From contig JACMZG010001908.1 of NCBI GenBank assembly GCA_018340805.1, positions 12,029,235 to 12,093,234 of the forward strand: a DNA stretch of 64,000 nt, read 5' to 3'. This document shows, in pieces, positions 35,766 to 48,215 of this stretch. Numbering within the stretch: position 1 is the stretch's first letter; the number at the start of each line of letters is the position of its first letter. The notes under the pieces are model-generated. The model saw nothing but the letters and a program-made list of their open reading frames with translations. It did no database searches and had not been told where the DNA came from. The translations under genes were made by a program, and so were the position numbers. The stretch is from Microvelia longipes. Its lineage: Eukaryota; Arthropoda; Insecta; Hemiptera; Veliidae.

Positions 35766-36830
35766 TTGGTCTCCGAAGTCACTACACGTAGCTACAGTGA
35801 ATTCTCCTGGACAGGACGCTGTTAGTTCTGGAGAATCAGGAGATCAAGCTAGAACCGGCGCTCCTATCGATTTTACGTTTAGCTTATTTGCGCTGGCGGT
35901 CGATCTGGATTGGAGTGTATGTGAAGATCTCCACCAGAGCGACCACTTACTGTCGTCCATCTTTGCTGAGTCTTCTGTAGACTAAACGGTCCCAAGAGAA
36001 ATTTGAAACCATGCGTTTGTGCAACGTAGACTAGAATGGTTTTAGGGTGAGTTTTAAGCTCCCAGCGCTCACTGGTAACGTGGGAACGGACGTGAATTTA
36101 CTAACAGAAGCCATGGGCCAGAGTCGTCGTTCCACGCAGAAGAATGGAGGTCCCGACCAAGAGCGCCACACCGTACTCTGGTGACATAAAATGGCGAGGA
36201 TTGAATAAAGCCATGAAGGAAGCTTGGAATGAATTTAAAGGACAACATATCCAACGACTCTTTATAGAATTCAAGAGAAGAACAACGATCGAGCGTATAA
36301 CCATCCTGAGAGAACTCTAAGTAGAAGAAATTTTGGATTGACTACATCTCGTCGCTAACAGAAGATACTACAGTAAATTGGAATAAGGTCAAGGCTATCG
36401 AAGGCTAAGAATATATTAATGGGTATTTATAATGAGATCTGGAATACTGGTGTGTATCCTTTAAGCTGAAGGAAAGCAGCTATCATACCGCTTCCCATTC
36501 AAGGAAGGCAAAGATAAGTCATCACCAAATGGCTATCGACCAATCTCTTTGATAGGATGGGATAGTCCCATTGTCAGGTCAGGATAATGGTATATTCTCA
36601 TTGTCACAGAGGAAAACTTATAGTCGATGGTAAATTTTAGACTCAACTAATAATTAGAGAAGAATAAGCTACAATTAGCTACAATCCAGGCAGAATTTCG
36701 TAGAAAATATTTAACTACCGGTTGGTTAGTGTTCCAGAAGAAATATATTCAGGATGCTTGTCTGAATAGACAGCACCTGGTTGATGTGTTTGATCTCGAA
36801 AAAGCTTTTGTTACGCATTGCATTATGTAA
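35766..36830 (+). pseudogene. Decayed non-LTR retrotransposon (LINE) pol
   Basis: A 5' part near 35780-35985 reads APIDFTFSLFALAVDLDWSV then CEDLHQSDH, the C-terminal motif of AP-like endonucleases of LINEs (the SDH catalytic His). Reverse transcriptase fragments follow in shifting frames: RKAAIIPLP and DKSSPNGYRPISL around 36465-36550, then QAEFRRKYLTTG, NRQHLVDV and DLEKAF near 36690-36815. The P-N-x-Y/x-R-P-I-S-L motif is RT domain 2. Stops and frameshifts make it inactive. Jockey-type affiliation is likely from these motifs. Confidence 0.8.
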
Positions 36831-37479
36831 TAGCTTGATAAAAAATGACCGGAATATAGAGATATTTATTACTATTATTTTTTTTAAGATTCAAAGCAGT
36901 TTACAAAATAGGTAATATCACGGTATCCTATAACTTAACTTCTCGAATTTACTATAAGTAGTAAAAAATACCATATTAGGGTAATATTTACAAAAATAAT
37001 AATGGTAAATTTAAATTTACAAGAATCAATTTACTGGGATAAATAACATTTACAAAAATCTAGGACCATGTTTTCACAATATTAAATCCTTATTTTTTAA
37101 GGATTTAATATTGGTCCATTTAAATCGTTTCATCCTGTTTATAGCCATGAACGGTACCCCATTTTATTAATGGAAGTTGTTATTGTGTTACTTATGTGCA
37201 ATTTCAAATATTTTAAAAAACATACTTTGTATTTTGTTAATTTAATATTTCTTACGTTTAAATTTATGTATAAAAATATTATTCCTTGGACAAAGTTATA
37301 CATAAGCTCTAGGATGAGTACAAATGGATGATTGATAAATTGAATTTATCTTTTCTTATAATTTTACTTGACATTAAAAAATGTTTATACCCCCCCCCCC
37401 CGGTCAACATTTTTCAACTGTGTATACCCCCATAATTTTGAGATAGTCAAAGACCTTTACGAAATCTGTTGGGTTCAGC

Positions 37480-37595
37480 ATTAAAATGCCTGAAACGGAT
37501 AATTCAAGTGACATCCCGGTTTCGGACTTTCTTTGCAAACACAATACTTTTCCTCTATACCTACGGTATAAATGAGGAATGTAAAAATGTTGACA
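37480..37595 (+). repeat. Dispersed repeat family X (fragment)
   Basis: CTGAAACGGATAATTCAAGT then CAATACTTTTCCTCTATACC and GGTATAAATGAGG are shared with the copy near 13.1 kb. Confidence 0.6.
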
Positions 37596-38064
37596 AAAAA
37601 AAAAACACCAGCTAAAAATAGGGTAAGCACAATACTTACCCTATGATTGTAGATAAGAAAAAGTAAAAATATTTTTTCTGAAAAATAATAACAAAATATG
37701 GAATATTTTTTAAGACTTTGTTTTCCTAAGTAAAAAGGGCATTCTGATGTAAGAAAATCATATTTCTATGTATAATTCCACTGCTATATTACATATTTGA
37801 GAAGGAAACATTTTAAAGAGGCTGAATATAAGTTGATTCATACGTTACTGGCATGTAAAAAGGTTCAAGTTCCTAATTGTAATGAGATTAGGATAATTGT
37901 TTTTCCTCGTCGACTACTGTAGGTGTATTGGAAAAGTATTTTGTTAATAATAAAATATCCGAATCTAAGATTACGTAAATATCCGTTTAAGGCACTTTTA
38001 TGACATTCCAAATTGTTTTCATCATGCTGTCAGTTGTCTCTATATCTATGTCACGTATAACTCC

Positions 38065-38584
38065 AAGGATCTTGAATGAAGGGGATGGCACACTAAGTTG
38101 ATTTGTCATACAACAAAGCGACCCCATCGAAAACCAGAAAATAGAGAAGAATACAACACGAAACACACGTTACAAACCAACTGCACAAGCTTGGTACAAA
38201 CTGCGCATACTTACAATTCTTATAACAGCGCAGGTCTTAAATTTTAGAGGCAAACTTAGCTTTCAATGGTTTCCCATAGTTTATTACTTGAGAAGGTTAT
38301 AAACCCGCTTTAATTATCACTCACTAAAGTGGCTAAGTATATGCCCAAATTTAAAATTAATTAAGCACAAATGACTTAACAAGCACCACAAATGTAACAA
38401 TCACGAGAAGCACAGAAGAAAGTTGAGAAGAAAACTCGACAACCTTGCTACATAACCTGGCTTTGGCGCCTTTTTTCATTATAACCATAGGAAGGTAAGT
38501 TTGCTCCTATTTCTTTATCTCATACAACTTCCATAGGGTCAGAAAAGTCCTTAATGCGTTATCCCCTTTATTCAAGATCCCTGC
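38065..38584. mobile_element. hAT-like non-autonomous element, copy 2 (520 bp)
   Basis: Flanked by a perfect 8-bp duplication ATAACTCC (38057-38064 and 38585-38592). The right end reads CAGGGATCTTGAATAAAGGG as reverse complement, fitting the C-A-G-x-G start of hAT terminal repeats; the left end is AAGGATCTTGAATGAAG. It matches the 15.5-kb copy along its length. No transposase. Confidence 0.85.
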
Positions 38585-39661
38585 ATAACTCCAGCTGCGT
38601 CCATGCTAGAGGGCTGAAACTTGACACAAAACTAGCCTCATGGCCTAGTTTAGATGCCTGGAAGATACACATTTTTAATCCATGTGATCCTTATTGAACT
38701 GCATTGTTATCATTAAGAATTTAAAAAAATAACAAAAAAATTTTCCCTTACCAAGTCTTTTAAAAAACATGTCTCTACTCTGGTTTGAATCATTCAAATC
38801 CTTTTAAATTAAATTAAAGCGAAAAACGGATGAAGAAATAGAATAACCTTTTCTTTACCCTTTCAGGAAACATTCGAAAACGAAATAAAATTCCAATAAA
38901 GGAATCTGGAGTAATGTAAAATAAGTAAATGAAAATGTGTAAGAACTGGAAGGAAAGGTAAAGAAAAGTGTTTTCACATCTGGTGTTTAATAGAAATAAA
39001 AAAATGGACTGAAAACCAGGCCGGAACGAGAAGGGATATTTTTACCGGGTTAAATTTTACTGGAAACAATAAGCTTATAGAGTGTGAAAATCTTTTTTCC
39101 CCTATTGAATTAAATAAAAAGACATTTCCCTTTTTATAAGGGAAATATTTTGAACTTCTCATGGATAGTGGGTAGTTCATGAATTAAATTATATAAAGCA
39201 AATAGAGTCAAATATAATAAACATTTTCTTCTAATGGAGATATACGGAAGTAAAACATCACAGAGTTTTTCTTTTACTATGGAGATGAGGAAGTAAAACA
39301 TTACAAAGCTTTTCTTTTAATGGAGAGAGAGAAGTAAAACTTTAAAAAGATGTCATTCTACTTCTGGGGAGGTAAGGAAGTACAACATTAAAAACTACTC
39401 TTTTACTGGAGAGATGTGAAAATAAAACATAACAAAGCTCTTCTTCAACTGGAGAGAGAGGGAAGTAAAACAAAACATTACAATGCTTTTTCCTACTGGA
39501 CAGCCAGGAAGAAAAAAAAACGTTACGTAGCTGAATATATATGGAAGCAATGAACTGTAAGTAAATACAGCAATATAAATTATATGCATACTGAAAATAT
39601 CGCTGGTTAATAATTCATAGTGTGGAAGCATTTTATTTTTAAGAATAATTTATTTACTTAC

Positions 39662-39896
39662 CTAGGGAAGTAAAGTCGGACGACTTGGTCATCAAGTCCC
39701 TGAATAAGATATGTACATGAAGTATGCGGCGGATACCAATGCGCCACTGATAAAAATATTCCCTCTGAATCGCCACTTTTAGCCAAGTCTTCATACGTCA
39801 GAAGCCAATCACATGTAGAGTTACGGGAACCAGCCGTTTCAACATGACCTGGCCAGTTCCCCACGTTGAAATGAAATCCTGTATTCAGCAACGGAC
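39662..39896 (-). CDS. Culd: Culd-like exon, start of second CUB domain
   Basis: 235 bp. Acceptor TTGTTTGTAG and donor CCTAG|GTAAGT. Peptide: GPLLNTGFHFNVGNWPGHVE, CDWLLTYEDL, GIFLSVAHWYPPHTSCTYLI and VVRLYF. The end of the first CUB domain (G-x-x-L-L-N-T-G-F-x-F) runs into the second (C-x-Y-L-I). The split Gly codon joins 41052-41207. Confidence 0.88.
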
Positions 39897-40179
39897 CTAC
39901 AAACAATGCATAAGACATTCAGCAAAAACAAACAATGCATAAGACATTCAGCAAAAAGAAACAATGCACATGACATTCAGCAAAATTTACCGTAGCAACC
40001 TGGTGGCTGGTGGATTTACCCACCTAACTACTTCGGAGGGCCAAATCAAAGCGGAGATGGTGCGATAATTTTTCCAGTTGATCCGACTCCAAACCCCCGT
40101 AGAGAACTGCTCTAACTTTATATTGGTAGGAATATTATATTAATTACCTTATAAATTCATTTACTTCGTTCTCACGCGG

Positions 40180-40375
40180 GGTTTGGCAGGGGTTCAACCC
40201 CGTTGAGGGATCAACCCCAACTGTTCAGACAGTACTTTACACCATGAAAAATAAGTTTTAGGGTTGAACCCCGAATTCAATCCCATTGGAATGACAGCTT
40301 CCGGGGGGTTGAACCCACTATGAGGTTGTTGAACCCAATAGCAGGATCATCCCGCTAAACCCCGCGTCTGAACAA
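40180..40375. repeat. Cluster of GGTTGAACCCC motifs
   Basis: GGGGTTCAACCCCG and its variants recur at least five times in both orientations, including GGTTGAACCCCGAATTC and GGGGGGTTGAACCC. Each is partly self-complementary, so the stretch may fold. Confidence 0.5.
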
Positions 40376-40659
40376 AGCAATTAAATACTAATATCATTAA
40401 CAAATATAAAATTATAAAACTTGTTTAATTAAAATCACTATTTCGATTAAAATTTAGCATTATCTTATTTTTTAAACATCTGTTTGTGTTAACAGCTCTT
40501 AGGCAAACTTCTTGGCTTCCCAAAACCCGTTTGGTAAAAACCATAAGCAAATACTACACATTCAACGTGGGGGATATTTTCATTTCAATCAACCCTATCA
40601 AAGGGGAGTTTCTCCTACATTGAGATGAAGAGGGGAATCACTAGTCTTTGAATCTTGTT

Positions 40660-40885
40660 CTATTGAATGAATGAATGAAACTTGTTCTTTGAATCTTGTT
40701 CTATTGAATGAATGAATGAAACTTGTTCTTTGAATCTTGTTCTATTGAATGAATGAATGAAACTTGTTCTTGAATCTGTTCTCTTGAATGAATGAATTGA
40801 AACTTGTTCTTGAATCTTGTTCTCTTGAATGAATGAATGAAAAAATGAATGAAACTTGTTCTTTGAATCTTGTCTTTGAGTCTTG
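40660..40885. repeat. Tandem repeat of GAATGAATGAATGAAACTTG type
   Basis: Five imperfect units of about 45 bp combine GAATGAATGAATGAAACTTG with TTCTTTGAATCTTGTTCTAT. Confidence 0.85.
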
Positions 40886-41051
40886 AAATTTTTGTTTTCA
40901 TTAAGTAGTTTAAGTATGGAGCTGTTTTAAATTTTATTTTAAATTTAATCGCTTATAAAGTGAACAATTAAATGAATGTTACGAAACTTATGTTTGCTAA
41001 ATAAGATAGAACGCTGGTTTAACAAACTTCCATTATAAAACAGTTTATTAC

Positions 41052-41207
41052 CTGCTGCAGAGCTGACGAATTCTACAAAAAGATCCTGGCTGGTTCCGAT
41101 GATGGAATACGGGAATTTTCCCATTCCACAAAACGTTCCAATGACTGGGAAAGAAGCATCTTTACCATCGTAAATCCTTATATAGTCGTAGGGACAATGT
41201 TCTGAAC
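41052..41207 (-). CDS. Culd: Culd-like exon, first CUB domain (C-terminal half)
   Basis: 156 bp. Acceptor CTTGCTTTCAG and donor GCAG|GTAATA. Peptide: CPYDYIRIYDGKDAS, IGTFCGMGKFPYSII and LFVEFVSS. The C-P-Y-D-Y-I-R-I-Y-D-G motif is the core of a CUB domain, and the Asp residues are those that bind calcium in many CUBs. Phase 1 in and out join 53890-54107 and 39662-39896. Confidence 0.9.
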
Positions 41208-41274
41208 CTGAAAGCAAGAAATTAATGGTTAATTGTATTAAAAAAATAAGGTGTCTTACGATGATCAACCTAAT

Positions 41275-41375
41275 AATAGGAAACACATTTTCTCCCTTGG
41301 GAGTGAAAAGTGCTTCCTTACTCCCTAAAAAACTAGTCAATAAACTTTACATTATACACCGTCTGGAGATAAAAA
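41275..41375 (-). repeat. Terminal module shared with the recombinase remnant
   Basis: TCTCCCTTGGGAGTGAAAAG, GACTAGTTTT-type and CCGTCTGGAGATAAAA sequences are the reverse complement of 60.15-60.22 kb. It starts 68 bp outside the Culd-like exon at 41052-41207. Confidence 0.65.
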
Positions 41376-43621
41376 ATTTTAATTATAACAAAATCGACCT
41401 AGAGATTGATTTTTTGATGTCCCTACAGACATGCACATACAGACAGACAACTAGGTGAAAAATACTCAGCAGGTCTTATAAACCTAATAATTCAGGTAAA
41501 GTCCAGGTTTTAGATTTTTTGACTACGTCAATGAACTATTTTATTTTCGCAGGTTACAGTCCTAAGAACAAGAACTTAAGGGCAATCTTCTTTAATTAGC
41601 TCAATCTTGTTTTAAAGGCAATATCCTAAGCCTTACTACCATCTCTGTCAAATTATAATTGCTCTTTTTCTCCTATTTTATGGCCATTTGCTCAGTTTTT
41701 ACAAAACCTCTCAAAGTTTAGGTTCAGGCATTTTCTCTGACAAAATCACAGGTACATATACTTGTAAGACTTGCAGAACCTACTTTTCATCATCCGAGAA
41801 CTCTGAAAAGGATTGTAGGCCCAAGGACCCAACCCCTGGTATAATTTCGTTATGCCAATCACTTCATTAGTTCCCAAGAGAATTCATCAAAAGACGATTG
41901 ATTATTCTGTCCTAAAATAAAAGCAATAATTTTTCATCGTAAAAAAATCTTCATATCTTATCCGTTAAAGAAAAATATATATTTAAAAAACAAAGATAAC
42001 AAAAAATGTTAATAAATATTTATTAACGAACAAAAAAATAAAAAAATTGAGGTCGCCCTGACTCTATTTGTAAAATCAAATAATTTTTAACGCGTTAAAA
42101 TGGTTTGATATAATTTTCATTTATCTCTGTTTTCTTGGCATCCATTTCTTATAGTTTTTATAGTTATTGTCTCCAGTTATCTCTATGTCGTTCAAATTTA
42201 TATATTTTCTATTTCATCCCTTTATATTCCCTTTAAGAGGAAAGTCTTAGTAATTTTAAGATTTTTGTCATTTTCTTTCTTTGAGTTCCAAGATTTTTTT
42301 TATCAGAATTTCTCCTCACAGTATACCCTTTAGTTGATGTTGAAGTAATAAAAGAAATCATTTTTTTCTATTTTTTGTGTCCTCCATTTTCTATTTTTGT
42401 GTTTTCCCAGACAGTTTCTCCACAGCCTATAAGTTCTCACGCTTCAGTTTTTTTTTCTTCTTCGCTTCAAAGCAAGTTGGAAACCGCTGTTTTCAAGAAG
42501 TTTGAATCTCAGGCTGTTTTAATTTTTACTTCTATAAAATAGAATCACAACTTTTATTAGTTCACTAACTAAATTTTCTTATTTTTATATTTATTCGTAA
42601 CTTATTTAATTTTCTAATTCCACTTTATGACGTCATCAAACTTTTAAAAAAACAGTGGAGCGGAGGGAAATAATGTTTTGTCAAGTTTTTGGATCTCCTA
42701 AATCTATAAACAGCGATTTCAGTTCAAGCAGACGAACCTGTCAGTAGGAAAAACCGATAACAACAGGAAAAACGAATTTCTTAAAATTGTCTTAAACAAG
42801 ACGTAAAAGTGTTGTATATCATGTTTTGGGATGCCAAAATGAATGATAGAGGCCCACAAGTAGAGTGACCAACTCACAAGCCGCTAAGGTAACAAATTTA
42901 ATTAACAATTAATTGTGGTGGACGAGGTTTCAATGAAAATTATAATTATAAGGCTATTCGAATAGTGGAAGTAGCGGCTGAGAGAGCTGAATTAATTAAT
43001 ATTCTCATTATATTATTATTTTCAATTTATTAATAAAATCCTCCTGTTTGTATCTTAATTTATTAATATTTTTCCCTATTCTGTATTACTTTATTTCATA
43101 GGCACCTTATTTCTTCTCCCTCTTTTCCTTACTCATTGTATTCAGACAATTGTCACATGACTCTCAAAGTTAACCCTAGGCAACCTATTCATACTACCCT
43201 AGGTTCTCCTGTAAAAGGATAAGATTTCTCTTCATCTTGATTATTATTATTTTTTAAAGAAAAATTAATATCCTGCAGTTATAAAACTGAAATAAATGTA
43301 GAACAGCGGCTGGATTTTTTTCCTTTTTTCCTTATAATTTTTATTAATTTTCTATGTGGTAGTATTTTAATCAATTTAAATTAGTTTTTAGCTTTTCTCT
43401 TATATTTTAAGATGAAAGAAATATTTTTTTATAACAATATATTTTTGTTTTCCTTTAAAACAACCTTGAATTTATGCACATACATATAGAGAACTAAAAT
43501 AGATTTGAAACCGCGACCTCAAAACCCCCTAAATTAAAAAGGTTAAAATATAGACTTTAGTTCCCCAAATAATTTAAAAAATAAAATGTAATATATTTTA
43601 CGATTTTTATTCGATCATTAA

Positions 43622-43820
43622 TTTTGAGCAGTATCGAGCAAGGTATCAGTACGTCAGCACCTGGATGGATCAGACCATCCAGAAAGACGTGCTACGATGT
43701 AAATTAGGTGATTTCTATATACTGAGGACGAGCGAGACGAGTCCAAAGTGATGAAAAATGAGCGTAGCGAAACCTATATAGCGAGGAAAATTTCTTAGAA
43801 ATGTGTACCCGATATTTTAT
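43622..43820 (+). repeat. 5S-derived SINE copy
   Basis: GAGCAGTATCGAGCAAGGTA and CACCTGGATGGATCAGACC correspond to the 5S A-to-C box segment with an insertion. The hairpin CTGAGGACGAGCGAGACGAG and a GAGGAAAATTTCTTAGAAAT tail follow in the usual order. Confidence 0.6.
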
Positions 43821-44377
43821 TACAAACAACCCTCGGATCCCATTAAGTTAGAAAATGAAGAAGAAAAATTGAAATTCAAATTAAACAATGAAAATAAGAA
43901 GACAATTGACGAAAGAAATATCATTATAAAGCGACTCCTCAAATCAATAAGCTTCATTAAAATGATAAAAAAGGAGATAAAATTAACCAATTTGAAGCTG
44001 CTTTACTGCGCCGGAGAAAGAACACGAGTTGGCCTCATTAGAGCCAAAACTTTTGCATTCTATAGACCTTTCTTTTAGACCAACTCTCTTTAAGAGCTAT
44101 TTTAGAGTTGCTCTTCTAAGGCAACTCGTTTTTGAAGCCATTTTAGTTTTTTTTTTCTTTTTGGGCTACTTTATCCTATTGTTAGAATAGAACTAAGGGA
44201 AATAAGGGGTTTTCAAAGACTTGCTAACAAAGATAATCTTATTGTATTAGAAAAGTTAAAGGGATAGGAAAACTGAAAAAAACCCTTTCCTCTTCAATGA
44301 AATGAGATACCATATTGTTTAGTTAGCTTTGACGATTAAATTAAATAATAAAACTAATAACCATGGCATCAAGACAC

Positions 44378-44578
44378 GAATCAGGTACGGCTTACCTCGG
44401 AACATTTCCTTATCATATTAAATTTACTACGCGTATCCTCACTACTTCGGACTCGCTTCGTTCGTCCTTAGAATATAAAATCACCAAATAAATATTGCAG
44501 TACGTATTCGGGCTGGCTTAGCAAGTCCTCGCACTAAAACGATGCTGTTATATACAAGTGATCCGACAAAAACTATAG
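44378..44578 (-). repeat. 5S-derived SINE copy
   Basis: On the minus strand: GGATCACTTGTATATAACAG with AGCATCG (degenerate 5S head), then CTAAGGACGAACGAAGCGAG (hairpin), GTAGTGAGGATACGCG, and the tail TCCGAGGTAAGCCGTACCTG. Confidence 0.6.
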
Positions 44579-45284
44579 ATTTTTAAGTGAAACTTATTTA
44601 TTACATACAGGAAGAAATTCTCCTGGCCTTTGAAGTTTTATAGGTGTCAAAATTGAGATTTTCGTGACAAATTTTTTTCTGTAATTTTCACATTATTTTA
44701 TAGGTAAAAACAATACTTAACACACTAACTAGACACTATGAACTTATCATTATGACCTGAAATGATCTAATTTTGTACCTACTCTCATATTTAATGGTGA
44801 ACATATACATTTTTTCTGAATAAATGTTCAAATAACATTATTTTTTTCTATACACTGTAAAGTATAACTCTGGGAGCCATTAATTGATGTTACTAATTTT
44901 AATTAACGCTTAATTTTTATTAAATAAAGTAATCTGTGTGTAAGTAATAAAGTAATTTTTTATTTTACTTTTGGCTTGTTTCTTAAAACACTTCCTTGGT
45001 ATTTTCCTTGACTCATCTTTAATCCTTAAGTGGACACTAGGGTTATTTTACCTGAAAGTTTTTGTAAACAAGTTTTTGTCAATTACTAATGTATTAATTA
45101 ACTCTATTCAAATTTATAATCTATCTTGCCTTTCTTTATTCTATTATGTTTTTGTGAGAATTCTATAAACTGTCATATTTTACAATAGGGAAGAGGGGGG
45201 GAGGTCAGGCAAGGGGGGGGGGTAACACACAAAGTTTCAGATGTCATAATAATGCCTTATTATGACATCTGTCATAATAATAAC

Positions 45285-45385
45285 GTGTGGCCACTTCGCG
45301 ACCACAGGGATTAGTGCCAAGCGACCTCTAGTGCCGACGCCGCGTAGCGAAGTGGCAAAGAGGCCGGAGGCATCTTGTTATGAAT
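45285..45385 (+). repeat. GC-rich module of family Y (isolated)
   Basis: GTGGCCACTTCGCGACCACA and CCGCGTAGCGAAGTGGCAAA, GAGGCCGGAGGC resemble the ends of family Y. The two halves are inverted around a GCGACC centre. Confidence 0.5.
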
Positions 45386-45509
45386 TTTCGAGAAAAAAAA
45401 ATTCAGACAGGTCAACTCTGTAATTTTTAAAAGTTACAACTCTCCAGCTTAAACGCACTATAGGGGCCAGAGACTATAGATACTTAAACAGTAAGACTGT
45501 CGACTCAAT

Positions 45510-46228
45510 GGTGGGAAAATTTGGATTCCGGACGACGCTAGCGCTGCGGCGGACCTACCTTTCAATTGAGTGGGCGTGTCTTAATCCCGCTTTATGCCCA
45601 CAGTCAGTTTAAAATTTAATTTTTATACTTTGTATAGTTATACTTCTAACTAACCCTACCACTTTAATTTTACACAGAGCACTTGTGATTATTTTTAAGT
45701 TTTTCATTTAAGTAATTTATTAATTTAATTTATTCAATCAGGTAATTATGAAATAGTGGCTAAAGTTTTACACGTGCTAAAAGATAGATTTTGGCATTTA
45801 ATGCAGCCTGTATTTTAATTACATCGGTGAGATGCGCACATGTGATTAAATGTAATTACCTGATAAAATCGACTAAATCAATAAATTAATTAAATGAAAT
45901 ATACTTATCTGCCATCATTAGCGTTCTCTAGAAGTTTTAAAAAGGTTTCTATTTACTTTTAGTTTCTGAATTTTGGAAATACAGAACATGCAACGGCGAA
46001 CCGTTTTTGTGAAAAATACATACAGAAAACAATCAACTTTATAATAATAATAATTAATGTAGCTGTCATAACAAAGAATTGTCATGGTATTCATAAATTT
46101 AAATATAAAAAATATAATCAGTCATCTTTGGAAAGCTATTGGGGTTAGTTCATGAGTTGTCCGCACCGGTCCGCCGCAGCGCTATTTTTAGTAGCTTACG
46201 ATAATGGAATCCAAACTTTTCCTCATTT
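45510..46228. mobile_element. 0.7-kb nested foldback
   Basis: Outer arms: GGAAAATTTGGATTCCGG...GCGCTGCGGCGGACC at 45513-45555 is matched in reverse at 46168-46223. Inner arms near 45705-45770 and 45845-45900 share TTCATTTAAGTAA/TTAATTAAATGAA and CAGGTAATTA. The outer arms are GC-rich. No ORF. Confidence 0.6.
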
Positions 46229-46237
46229 AAGTTAACC

Positions 46238-46650
46238 CCCCCTGCTAGGGGCTACGATGATAACAGACACACTGACAAATAATCACATACATACACACAG
46301 ACAACATACAAACAGACAAACAGGCAGACAACGGACACACACCCAAACACACACACACACACATACAGACAGACAACAGACACACACACATACAGACAGA
46401 CAACAGACACACACACATACAGACAGACGACAGACCCACAAAACAGACACACAAAAACAGACAGACAACAGACACACTCAAACACACACACACACATACA
46501 GACAACAGACACACACACAAACACATACAGACTATTTATGTGTGTGACACACAACTTTTTAAAATCCACTTTTAGGTCTTAAAAAAATTTCAAACGGGTG
46601 ATTCAGATAAAAGTAAAAATGTGAGGTCCAATTTGAAATTTTAGAGTTAG
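46238..46650 (+). repeat. Family X copy with expanded (CA)/(CAGA) array
   Basis: GGGGCTACGATGATAACAGA leads into a (CAGA)/(CA) array to about 46540, then GGTCTTAAAAA and an AAACGGGTGATTCAGA-like tail, the same order as at 13.02-13.1 kb, where the array is just a short ACACACACAT. Long ORFs on both strands here are artefacts of the array. Confidence 0.7.
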
Positions 46651-47339
46651 ATGACGTAGGACGTCGTTAGGGCCTCGCGCTCCAATCAATTGCTGTCGTC
46701 TTTTTGCACATTGCTTGTGTTCTCTTGCCTATTTTAAAAGCGTACTGTAATGTTGAACAGTTTATACTTAGGTTACTTCTTCGATGTAACAAAATTCAAC
46801 TAATAGGGGGTCTCTAGTAATAATATATCTATGAAGTAAGGTGCCAAGCTATAAAAGACGGAGTATAGAATTTCCAAAACAAATCTCATTGAAAATTGAC
46901 AATTTTTTACCAATAAACACTCCAACATTTAGTTTAATTAAGCAAAATTTATAAAAAATCGAAATTCATTTTTTTACCAACTAAGTAAATTGTTTAAGTA
47001 AAATTCTCTTGATTCCATTAATTCTTTGAGCTAGAATAAAAGACAACCTCTAGGTGAATTTTGTAATATAAATAGAAAATTAATAAAGAACGGAAAAAAG
47101 CGCAATTTCCTTAATTAATTTATTTTAAATTCTAGGAATTGATGAAATATAAATAATAAATAATTCATTTGGAAAAATATAATATAGTAAAAAAATCCAA
47201 ACCAGAAAAAAAAATTAAAGAGTCGAAAAAGCAAAAGATTCAACATAAATAGTAGAGTTTTAAAACAACCACTAAAGATTAGCAAAAAAAAAAATAATAC
47301 AATTATATGACGCGACAAATTTTTATTGATCAAAGAAGT

Positions 47340-48215
47340 TTTGTTTCACTATTTAGTTTGTAGAACTTCCACATTATTGCACAAATAGTATAAACTATAG
47401 GTTTAGTTCTACAAATATCAGAAAGACACAATTATTTATTTATAAATTGCGATATATATTTCGACTAGCTCCGTAGTCATCATCAGGCATTATCACAAAA
47501 TGTTTTTAAGTTTAACCTTACATCAATTAAGGTTATACTTAAAAACATTTTGTGATAGTCTTAGAATAATACTATATATAGAAGGAGCACTACTGATAAC
47601 ACGAAAGGCGGTTCACTGGTGCAACTAAGTAATGCTGCCACCCTAACAATATACAATTTTCTAAAAAAAAGTTGGCAATACTTCCGGTTGCTGAATTATT
47701 ATATTGTATTATTAATTAATTATTGATTATTCATAAACTACTAATATAAATATCGGTGCATTAAAATATTTTAAGCATTTTAAATTGTAGTTTAACGTAT
47801 TTATTAAAATTATATACAAATAGTAGTCCTCGTCAACTAAATGTAGATTCTCGTATTCCGCCACCCTTTTGCCATCTAAGACCAGTTTTATTAAATGCTC
47901 TGAAGGTGTTTTAAGTTATTATATTTGTTCTTTACGATCTTTCTTCATTAATAGATATTTATGACAAATATTTAAAATAATGTTTTGTTGTCAGGTTGGC
48001 AGCATTACTTAGTTGCACCAGTCAACCGGCTTTCGTGTTATCAGTGGAATTACATTGTGTTAACGGTCCTGTGCTCCTTCTATATATAGTATTATTCTAA
48101 GGTGATAGTGCCAGAAGATGACTAAAGAGCTAGTTGAAATATATATCGCAATTTGTAAATAAAGAATATTTGTAGAACTAAAACCTATAGTTTATATACT
48201 ATTTGTGCAATAATA
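47340..48215. mobile_element. Foldback split by a 542-bp TIR element
   Basis: The arms share TATAAACTATAGGTTTAG-type ends and GCGATATATATTTC. Left arm about 47360-47555; right arm about 48102-48200. The centre AAAACATTTTGTGATAG is palindromic. Each arm carries a CTGATGATGACT (or CCAGAAGATGACT)-hairpin-GAAAT motif. The right arm is interrupted by the 47560-48101 element; removing that and one duplication restores a continuous palindrome. Confidence 0.75.
47560..48101. mobile_element. 542-bp TIR element, copy 1, with 8-bp duplication
   Basis: Terminal inverted repeats begin CTTAGAATAATACTATATAT and stay similar, with an insertion on one side, for about 100 bp. Flanked by GTGATAGT on both sides (47552-47559 and 48102-48109), a perfect 8-bp target duplication. 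Interior AT-rich without an ORF. Superfamily unclear: the duplication length fits hAT or P, but the ends lack the CAGNG start. Confidence 0.88.

Larger units (their letters stand above)
39897..41051 (-). other. Culd-like intron
   Basis: 1155 bp. Contains three direct 35-40 bp repeats of an ACAATGCATAAGACATTCAG unit spanning its edge (about 39900-39985), a stretch of GTTGAACCC repeats (about 40180-40370) and a tandem array (about 40660-40885). Confidence 0.7.

Noticed and set aside
41688..41870. Short ORF with CxxC in the Culd-like intron
   Set aside because: A single CKTC is not enough, and no flanking splice sites or related sequence support an exon.
43803..44078. 91-codon Lys-rich ORF
   Set aside because: Overlaps a SINE tail and AT-rich sequence; no motif, no splice signals and no recognisable homology.
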